A stretch of DNA of 64,000 bases, from assembly GCF_024623455.1 (NCBI RefSeq), contig NZ_JANIPJ010000005.1:1-64000 (forward strand), in the 5' to 3' direction. This stretch comes from Paenibacillus soyae (GTDB taxonomy: Bacteria > Bacillota > Bacilli > Paenibacillales > Paenibacillaceae). The notes below the pieces were generated by a model. That model saw only the letters and a program-made list of their open reading frames with translations. It was not told where the DNA came from and searched no databases. The position numbers and the translations under genes were made by a program. Within the stretch, counting starts at the first letter, position 1. Every line of letters starts with the position of its first letter. This document shows, in pieces, positions 58,122-64,000 of the stretch.

Positions 58122-59243
58122 TCAGAGGCCGATCTTGAGACTATGGCCGCTTACATAGACGCCTTCGGACCGGGTGATCGGGAGCTTATGTTCGGCGGAG
58201 AAGCCGATCGTCTCCCCATGCCTTAGCGTTACGTCTTGTTCGATGACGTAGCCGGATAGATTAATCAAGAAGTCGCGGAGCTCGTTCGGAGTCGCCTTGC
58301 TGTTCAACACTTCGAGCTCGTCCTTGCCGAAGGCCGCAAGTCCGCATGTATAACCGCTTAGCCCGTCTTCGGTGCTTACGAGCCCGAAGTGAACGAGATT
58401 GAGCAGCGGGAAGTCGTCGCATTCCTTGAGCAGCTCCGCCATCTCCACGTAAATCTCGGGCTGGAATACCGTCCCCGACATATACAGGCCGATCGCATTC
58501 GGAAGCTTGAGGCAGCTAGCCGCGAGCTTCGCGTACAGCTTGCCGCTGTCCAGCGGAGAGCCGGAGCGCGGCATCACGGCCACGATGAGGTGGGCAACAT
58601 GAGTCTTGGTCGTTGCCGCCGCTTGAGGCCACAAGTAATTGCCTTGCGCGTAATATTCGGCTTCGCCGTCCGGAACGGGCGCGGGCACGAAGCTTACCGC
58701 AAGGGTGAAGCCGTCCGCCTCCGATACGAGGATGCCGTTATTCTCTTCTTCTTGACCGCCCTCCGCGCGGATCTTCCAATCCTGAAGAAGATTCGCTTTG
58801 ATCTGTCCAAGATCGCATGACGGCGAATCGAGCAGAACGAATCCGTTAAAAATACCGGGTGAGCCATCCTGCGCCGAGTCCGCAGGCGCTTCCTCTTGCT
58901 TCTGCGCGGCGGTCTCCAGCTCGGCAGCCCGCTGCATCCAATATTCGCGGATCATCTCGACCATGCGAATCGCTTCCTGCTCCGCGGTAGCGGGGGCGTA
59001 TGGCGTCATCTCGCTGAAGATGTGCCCGCAATGCTCGGTGTCCGACGGACTCTCGTAGCCTCCGCAGACGCCTAGCAGCCATTTGCCTAGCAGCGATTTT
59101 TTGTACCGGAATATGTAATAGTGCATTCCGTGCCGCTGGAATTGTCCGGCGATCTCGATCTTGTACGGCTTGCTCCCGAGCTCGTTCTCATGCGCGAGCC
59201 AGTCGATCATCGATCTCGTGGCCGCCTGTTGCTGGGCTGTCAT
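58122..59243 (-). CDS. DUF4261 domain protein
   Basis: The 373-residue soluble protein has an N-terminal region with no family I recognise (about 1-140), a Glu/Ala-rich linker (about 120-135) and a C-terminal DUF4261-like domain (FVLLDSPSCDLGQIKANLLQDW to GLAAFGKDELEVLNSKATP). DUF4261 has no known function. The ATG at 59243 follows AAAAGGAG. The longer open frame upstream crosses the promoter and is not used. Confidence 0.72.
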   Translation of the reverse strand: MTAQQQAATRSMIDWLAHENELGSKPYKIEIAGQFQRHGMHYYIFRYKKSLLGKWLLGVCGGYESPSDTEHCGHIFSEMTPYAPATAEQEAIRMVEMIREYWMQRAAELETAAQKQEEAPADSAQDGSPGIFNGFVLLDSPSCDLGQIKANLLQDWKIRAEGGQEEENNGILVSEADGFTLAVSFVPAPVPDGEAEYYAQGNYLWPQAAATTKTHVAHLIVAVMPRSGSPLDSGKLYAKLAASCLKLPNAIGLYMSGTVFQPEIYVEMAELLKECDDFPLLNLVHFGLVSTEDGLSGYTCGLAAFGKDELEVLNSKATPNELRDFLINLSGYVIEQDVTLRHGETIGFSAEHKLPITRSEGVYVSGHSLKIGL

Positions 59244-59259
59244 AGGGCAACTCCTTTTC

Positions 59260-59291
59260 GTTGGTAGTCTATATTTGTATATTCTACCAAC
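59260..59291 (-). promoter_or_regulatory. Inverted repeat over the DUF4261 gene promoter
   Basis: GTTGGTAG (59260-59267) and CTACCAAC (59284-59291) are perfect 8-bp inverted copies 16 nt apart. One arm overlaps the -10 box. It may be an operator, or a stem at the 5' end of the message. Confidence 0.6.
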
Positions 59292-59309
59292 TGTTGAAAG
59301 GAGGTTCAA
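59281..59309 (-). promoter_or_regulatory. Promoter of the DUF4261 gene
   Basis: On the minus strand: TTGAAC (59309-59304), a 17-nt spacer and TAGAAT (59286-59281). Confidence 0.8.
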
Positions 59310-59333
59310 TCCAATATAATGGTTGAATGCGAG

Positions 59334-59358
59334 AGAGCCGCTCCGGGGGAGCGGCTCT
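59334..59358. terminator. Hairpin between the Arg-rich gene and the DUF4261 gene
   Basis: AGAGCCGCTCC pairs perfectly with GGAGCGGCTCT around a GGG loop. It lies 44 nt past the stop of the Arg-rich gene. No T run is present on the minus strand, so termination is uncertain. Confidence 0.55.
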
Positions 59359-59401
59359 TTCGTTGTTCCTTGCTTGATGCCTAGAGGGATCATGCTCTGG
59401 A

Positions 59402-59638
59402 TTAGTCGTTCTCCAGTCTGCGGAGGAGACGGAGGAGGCGTCTGATCAGACGTCTCAGTCTGCGGATTTGGCCTGGGTTGCCGCCGTTACGGATCAAACG
59501 GCGCAGACGTCTGATCAGTCGTCTGATCAAGCGTCTGAGTCTGCGAATTTGACGGCGTCTCTCGCCGCCGGTAAATTCGTTCTCCCAGTCGAAGTCTTCG
59601 TCGTCCAAGAAGTTGTTCAATTCCACTTCGCTTCTCAT
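59402..59638 (-). CDS. Arg/Leu-repeat protein with acidic N-terminus, unknown function
   Basis: I do not recognise this 78-residue protein. Residues 1-25 are acidic (9 Asp/Glu, 1 Arg) and end in Gly24-Gly25. Residues 26-78 hold 23 Arg, almost all in RRL or RRLI repeats: a first strongly amphipathic segment (27-50), a turn NGGNPG (51-56) and a second segment (57-75) that repeats the first (both contain QIRRLRRLIRRL). AGAGGGGGG precedes the ATG. The layout suits an acidic leader shielding a cationic double helix, as in some peptide bacteriocins, or a nucleic-acid- or spore-binding protein. No transporter or immunity gene is adjacent. Confidence 0.65.
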   Translation of the reverse strand: MRSEVELNNFLDDEDFDWENEFTGGERRRQIRRLRRLIRRLIRRLRRLIRNGGNPGQIRRLRRLIRRLLRLLRRLEND

Positions 59639-59765
59639 TCTTGTATCCCCCCTCTCTCTGCTGAGGAATAATTCATCTTATTCAGTTGCTCCCGAAGCGT
59701 ATAGGTAGATTAAGAGAGGAAAGAGCTGATTTTAATAGAGCATGGGGACGCATGAGCCGCGCTTT

Positions 59766-59795
59766 TTGCCCTGTTCCGAGGCTTCCGACTATAAT
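59766..59795 (+). promoter_or_regulatory. Promoter of the TVP38-family gene
   Basis: TTGCCC (59766-59771), an 18-nt spacer and TATAAT (59790-59795). The ATG at 59798 would fall at the start point, which supports the TTG start at 59828. Confidence 0.65.
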
Positions 59796-59827
59796 GAATG
59801 AAAGAATGGGGAGAGGGGGCGGGCCGC

Positions 59828-60463
59828 TTGAAAAAAAGATTCGTGTTGATGGCTTATGCGGCCGCGTCGGCCGCCATCCTGTTAAACCATGAGCGCCTGC
59901 TTTCTTGGCTGGACGGCGGGGGAATCGAGAGAGTGCCTCTCGTTATAGGAGGCGCGGTCTTGCTAGGACTGTTCCCGGTTGTGCCCTTCGGCGTTATCGC
60001 CGGATTGATCGGCGCCCAGTACGGCCCCTTCTGGGGCAGCGTTATCAACGTCGGCAGCTCGACCGCCGCCGCGGCACTGACGTTTCTAGCGGTCCGAACG
60101 ATCTTCCAGGAGCGGGGACGGCGCTTTATCGCCTCGCATCCAAAGGTCGATCGGCTGGCGCTTAGGATGGAGCGTCATGCTTTTATGACGATCATATGGG
60201 CGCGAGTGCTCCCTTTTGTGCCGGCTATGGCTGTTAATATAATCGCTGCGATCATGCGAATGTCGTTTCTAAGCTTCGCCGCAGCCACCGCGCTTGGCAA
60301 GATCCCGGTGATGATCGCGTTCTCGGTCATCGGAAGCCACATCTTCACCAGCTGGAAGAAGGCGATAGGGACGCTTTTTATTTATTGCATGTTTCTCGCG
60401 GTCGTCTATGCCGTTGATCGGCTGTGGAATATATGTTTTAAAGGACGCTCAAGAGATTTATAA
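59828..60463 (+). CDS. TVP38/TMEM64 (VTT-domain) membrane protein
   Basis: The 211-residue protein has five or six membrane segments. The VTT-domain pattern GLFPVVPFGVIAGLIGAQYG and WARVLPFVPAMAVNIIAAI is present. VTT/DedA proteins are linked to lipid scrambling and proton-dependent envelope homeostasis. The TTG start (MKKRFVLMAY) is 8 nt after GGGGAGAGGGGG. It is transcribed alone. Confidence 0.82.
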   Translation: MKKRFVLMAYAAASAAILLNHERLLSWLDGGGIERVPLVIGGAVLLGLFPVVPFGVIAGLIGAQYGPFWGSVINVGSSTAAAALTFLAVRTIFQERGRRFIASHPKVDRLALRMERHAFMTIIWARVLPFVPAMAVNIIAAIMRMSFLSFAAATALGKIPVMIAFSVIGSHIFTSWKKAIGTLFIYCMFLAVVYAVDRLWNICFKGRSRDL

Positions 60464-60493
60464 CCTGGAGTAGCAGAATAAGCATGCGGAATT

Positions 60494-60530
60494 CCCGCTT
60501 ACGACTGGATGTCGTGGGCGGGTTTCTTTT
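60494..60530 (+). terminator. Terminator after the TVP38-family gene
   Basis: CCCGCTTACGAC pairs with GTCGTGGGCGGG (one G-T and one mismatch), followed by TTTCTTTT. Confidence 0.82.
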
Positions 60531-60675
60531 TGGGCCGGATGCCGGAAGAGTCGCTGGGATGGAGCTTACTGGCTCTCGGAGGGCTTGCGGGCATGTCACA
60601 TTTTGTAGGAATGAGTACCCGCCTGCGTTATAATGACAGGAACAGGGCTTTTAGGGAGAGGCAGGGGAAACAAAG

Positions 60676-63600
60676 ATGGAGAACGTTGTCGAGAAGAAAC
60701 TGACGTGCGAGTGGCTCCGGCTCGACGCGGTGAACTATGCGATGCAGCAGAACTTCGTGCCGGTCGTGCACAAGCTCGCGCTGCGCAATGAGACGGAATC
60801 GGACTTGACGTCGATAACGGTACGAATCATAAGCGAGCCGGAATTCGCGTCCGAATGGACGAAGACGGTCGACGTTATACCGGCGGGGCAGACGGTCGAG
60901 ATCGGCGCGGTGCCGATCGGGCTGTCCGGCTCCTTCCTGGCGGGCTTGACGGAGCGGCTGACGGGCACGCTTACGCTGGAGGCGACCCAAGGGGAGGAGC
61001 TGCTGTTCCGCGAGAGCTCGCCGCTCACGGTGTTGGCTTATGACCAGTGGGCGGGTCTTGCCGTCATGCCGGAGATGGCCGCCGCTTTCATTATGCCGAA
61101 CCACCCCGCGGTAGCCAAGCTGATCGGCGAAGCGGCGCCGTATCTCGAGAAATGGACGGGGAGTCCGTCGTTCGACGCGTACCAGAGCCGCAACCCGAAT
61201 CGCATCCGCCATCAAGCGGCGGCGATCTATGCGGCGATTCAGGCTCATCAGCCGACGTACTGCGTCGCGCCGGCGAGCTTCGAGGAGCTCGGACAGCGGG
61301 TCCGGCTGCCGGACGCGATACTAAGCCACAGGATGGGCAACTGCCTGGACCTGACCTTGCTGTATGCGGCTTGCCTGGAAGCGGTGGGGCTGCATCCGCT
61401 TGTCGTCTTCACGGAAGGGCATGCGTTCGCAGGGATATGGCTCATTCAGGAGACGTTCTCCGAAAGCGTCCAGGACGACAGCTCGCTTCTGACCAAGCGT
61501 CTAGCGTCCGGTGTGCATGAGATCAGTCTGGTGGAAGCGACGATGCTGTGCTCCGGAAGCCGGTCGTCTTACCAAGAAGCGGAAGCGGAGGCAGTCGCCC
61601 ATCTGGCCGCCCCCGATCAATTTTTCGGTTTCGTCGACGTGAAGCGCGCACGCGCCAGCGCGATCCGTCCGCTGCCGATCCGGATTCAGACGGCGGGCGG
61701 CTTCGAGATCGTCGAGGAGAGCCAAGCGCCTCGCGTAACCGGCGAAGCGCCAGCCGAGTTGACCGTTCACGAGCGGCCGGCCGAGGTGGCGGCCATCGCG
61801 GTAACGAAGCAGAAGCAATGGGAGCGCAAGCTGCTGGATCTGACGCTGCGCAATACGCTGCTTAGCTTCCGCTACACGAAGTCTGCGCTGCCGTTGCTCG
61901 GCACGAGGCTGGGAGAGCTGGAGGACGCGCTGGCGGAGGGCCAGGAGTTCCAGCTGCTGCCGAAGCCTTCGGATTGGGAGCAATCGATCCGGAGCGCGGA
62001 GCTGTTCCGCAGCATGAGCAAGGACCATCCGCTCACGGCGCTCATCAACGAGGAGTTCGGGCACAGGAGGCTTCGCGCCGAAGCGAACGAGAGGGAGCTG
62101 GCGGACAAGGCGATCCATCTGTACCGTTCGGCTAAGCTTTCGCTCGAGGAGAACGGGGCGAATACGCTGTACCTGGCGCTGGGCCTGCTGAAATGGTACG
62201 AGTCCCCGGCCAGCGAGCTGCCGCGTTACGCGCCGATCGTGCTCGTGCCGGTCGAGCTCGTCCGCAAGTCGTCGAGAGCGGGCTTCATCCTGAGAGCCAG
62301 GGACGAGGAGCCGCAGATCAACATTACGCTGCTGGAGATGCTGCGGCAGGATTTCGGCAGCCATATCGGAGGGCTGGACCCTCTGCCGAGAGACGAGAAG
62401 GGCATCGATCTAGGCGGCATATTCACGACGATCCGCCATGTCATCATGAACATGCCGCGGTGGGATATCGTGGAGACGGCGATCCTCGGCCTGTTCTCGT
62501 TCAGCCGGTTCGTCATGTGGAACGACATTCGCAGCCGGTCGGACGATCTCGCGAGGAACAAGGTCGTCGCCAGCCTGATGGCGGGACGCATGGAGTGGGA
62601 GCAGCCGGATACGTTCCCCGAAGCGGGCCAGCTTGATGCCTTGTTCGCGCCGGATCGTCTCTTGCTGCCTATTAGCGCCGACTCGTCGCAGATTACGGCG
62701 GTAAGCGCCGCGGGCAGCGACAAGAGCTTCGTGCTCCACGGACCGCCGGGCACGGGCAAGTCGCAGACGATCACGAACATGATCGCCTCGGCGCTGGCAA
62801 GCGGCAAGACCGTGCTGTTCGTGGCGGAGAAGATGGCGGCGCTCAGCGTCGTGCAGAGCCGGCTGGAGAGCATCGGTCTCGGTCCGTTCTGCCTGGAGCT
62901 GCATTCGAACAAAAGCACGAAGAAAGCGGTGCTGGAGCAGCTCCGCCGCACGCTGGAGACCGCGCGGACCGCTTCTCCCGAGGATTGGAGGAGACAGGCG
63001 GACCGGCTCGCCGCGTCGAGGCAGGAGCTGAACGGCTACGTCGATTCTTTGCACAAGCCGTATGGCTTCGGCGCTTCGCTATACGAGGCGATCACCCGTT
63101 ACGGCAAGGTGAAGGAGGCGCCAGCGGCAATCGCTTTGGACGCTGGGACGGTCGGAGGCATGACCAAGGACGCATACATCGCTTGGACGGATCTGGTCCG
63201 CAATCTCGCCGTTGCGGGCGAAGCGGCGGGCCATCCCCACGGCAACGCCTGGTCGGATGCCGAGGCGTCCGTCTATAATCCGGTCATGCGGACGCAGGTG
63301 GAGGAACGGTTAGCCACTTACCTGTCGGCGCTTGCCGGTCTGCAGGAAGCATACCGCATGGTGAACGCTCTCTTGGCGTATCCGGCCGAGCAGCCGGCAT
63401 CCGCCGATCTGGAGCGGATCGACGCCGCGGTTCGCCAGCTGCTGGAGGCGCCTCCGGCCATCGCGCCGGGCCTGCTGCGCGCCGGCGATTTGGACGCGGC
63501 CGGCAGCCAGGTATCGGCCGCGATTCGGCATGGACGCGCGAGAGACGAGGCGAAGGCGCTGCTCTTGAAGCGCCTCGCGAGCGACGCGCTCGCCTACGAT

Positions 63601-64000
63601 GCGGCGCTGGCCCTGCAGGAGTGGAAGAAGGCGGAGCTGCAATGGTTCCTGCCGAAGCTGCTGAAGCAGAACCGCATCCATAAGTCGCTGCGGAGCATGG
63701 CGCTTCCCGGCGCGGCGCTGCAGAAGGGCGAGACGGAGCAGCTGCTGCAGCAGATCATCCGTTATCAGACGGAGGCGGGAGCCCTGAAGCAGCTGGAGGC
63801 ATCGGCGGCGCCGCTGCTTGGCGCGATGTGGAACCACGGCGAGGCGGATTGGGCGGCGGTCGAAGCTGCCCATAGCTGGACCTTAGCGCTGAACGACAAG
63901 CTGCTGCAGCTGTACAAGGATTTGCCGGCGGCAAGAACGGCGAGAGAACGGTTGGCGGATTTATCCGCTGCCGCTGGTGCCGGCGCTTTCTCCGAGAGCA
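60676..64000 (+). CDS. DUF4011-type SF1 helicase with transglutaminase-like N-terminus (partial)
   Basis: The frame is open from the ATG at 60676 to the window end, 1,108 codons with no stop. Residues 1-110 form a beta-rich domain. About 160-300 look like a transglutaminase-type fold with Cys near 223 (MGNCLDLTLL) and His near 249 (EGHAFAGIW). A DUF4011 segment (KLLDLTLRNTLLSFR) lies near 385, and Walker A GPPGTGKSQTITN near 689 begins a UvrD/Dna2-like helicase domain, followed by an insert. The rest, probably helicase motifs II-VI and perhaps a nuclease domain, lies outside. Relatives often occur in defence-rich regions, but their action is not established. AGGGGAAA precedes the ATG; TATAAT lies at 60629. 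Confidence 0.85.
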   Translation, partial: MENVVEKKLTCEWLRLDAVNYAMQQNFVPVVHKLALRNETESDLTSITVRIISEPEFASEWTKTVDVIPAGQTVEIGAVPIGLSGSFLAGLTERLTGTLTLEATQGEELLFRESSPLTVLAYDQWAGLAVMPEMAAAFIMPNHPAVAKLIGEAAPYLEKWTGSPSFDAYQSRNPNRIRHQAAAIYAAIQAHQPTYCVAPASFEELGQRVRLPDAILSHRMGNCLDLTLLYAACLEAVGLHPLVVFTEGHAFAGIWLIQETFSESVQDDSSLLTKRLASGVHEISLVEATMLCSGSRSSYQEAEAEAVAHLAAPDQFFGFVDVKRARASAIRPLPIRIQTAGGFEIVEESQAPRVTGEAPAELTVHERPAEVAAIAVTKQKQWERKLLDLTLRNTLLSFRYTKSALPLLGTRLGELEDALAEGQEFQLLPKPSDWEQSIRSAELFRSMSKDHPLTALINEEFGHRRLRAEANERELADKAIHLYRSAKLSLEENGANTLYLALGLLKWYESPASELPRYAPIVLVPVELVRKSSRAGFILRARDEEPQINITLLEMLRQDFGSHIGGLDPLPRDEKGIDLGGIFTTIRHVIMNMPRWDIVETAILGLFSFSRFVMWNDIRSRSDDLARNKVVASLMAGRMEWEQPDTFPEAGQLDALFAPDRLLLPISADSSQITAVSAAGSDKSFVLHGPPGTGKSQTITNMIASALASGKTVLFVAEKMAALSVVQSRLESIGLGPFCLELHSNKSTKKAVLEQLRRTLETARTASPEDWRRQADRLAASRQELNGYVDSLHKPYGFGASLYEAITRYGKVKEAPAAIALDAGTVGGMTKDAYIAWTDLVRNLAVAGEAAGHPHGNAWSDAEASVYNPVMRTQVEERLATYLSALAGLQEAYRMVNALLAYPAEQPASADLERIDAAVRQLLEAPPAIAPGLLRAGDLDAAGSQVSAAIRHGRARDEAKALLLKRLASDALAYDAALALQEWKKAELQWFLPKLLKQNRIHKSLRSMALPGAALQKGETEQLLQQIIRYQTEAGALKQLEASAAPLLGAMWNHGEADWAAVEAAHSWTLALNDKLLQLYKDLPAARTARERLADLSAAAGAGAFSES

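Overview
The window reads as chromosomal DNA of a Gram-positive, low-GC-phylum bacterium with a fairly GC-rich genome, most likely Paenibacillus or a close Paenibacillaceae relative. The evidence is Bacillus subtilis-like gene order (hprK-lgt-ppaX-yvoF-hisZGDBHFI; TPR gene-trxB-rapZ-yvcK-whiA-HPr; cggR-gap-pgk-tpi-gpmI-eno; secG-rnr-smpB-ssrA), strong AGGAGG-type ribosome binding sites with many TTG/GTG starts, CtsR, CggR and Fur-type operators, and a sugar ABC transporter with a YesM/YesN two-component pair plus a secreted pectate lyase, as is common in plant- and soil-associated paenibacilli. The genus is inference from pattern, not a database match.

Layout. 1-1000: 3' end of a 23S rRNA, then tRNAs Met, Val, Asp, Phe, Tyr and Lys, with no 5S rRNA between. 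1.0-6.3 kb: a flavin reductase, a PucR-type regulator, an MsmX-type sugar ABC ATPase, and an ECF sigma/DUF4179 anti-sigma pair. 6.4-9.6 kb: hprK, lgt, ppaX and an acyltransferase. 9.8-16 kb: a histidine operon lacking hisA, followed by a PRPP synthetase gene. 17.3-24.4 kb: TPR protein, trxB, glucokinase, rapZ, yvcK, whiA and an HPr protein. 24.5-26.4 kb: an acetyltransferase, clpP with a long leader under a CtsR site, and tRNA-Arg. 26.6-33.9 kb: the CggR-controlled lower glycolysis operon. 33.9-36.7 kb: a TetR regulator divergent from a YhgE-like membrane protein, and cutC. 36.9-42 kb: secG, rnr (with a very long Gly/Arg/Lys-rich tail), csp, smpB and tmRNA.

42-64 kb is more accessory. It holds a DUF378 protein, a YesM/YesN system with an oligosaccharide-type ABC transporter (binding protein plus two permeases, no ATPase; the MsmX-like ATPase at 3 kb could serve it), a Fur-controlled ferric-siderophore uptake operon ending in an FhuF-like iron reductase, and an AbrB-type antitoxin/Doc toxin pair bracketed by two identical 27-bp terminator repeats. 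Then come a pectate lyase with an apparent CTG start, a PAP2 phosphatase, an SLH lipoprotein, a DUF4261 protein, a 78-residue Arg/Leu-repeat protein with an acidic N-terminus, a TVP38-family membrane protein, and the first 1,108 codons of a DUF4011-type helicase that runs off the end.

Carbon control is a recurring theme: HprK, an HPr that keeps His15 and Ser46, glucokinase, YvcK, RapZ, CggR with the glycolytic operon, and the sugar transport genes all lie in this window. The most unusual observations are the Arg/Leu-repeat protein at 59.4 kb, the repeat-bracketed toxin-antitoxin module, the inverted-repeat element inside the clpP leader, the absence of hisA, and the RNase R tail.
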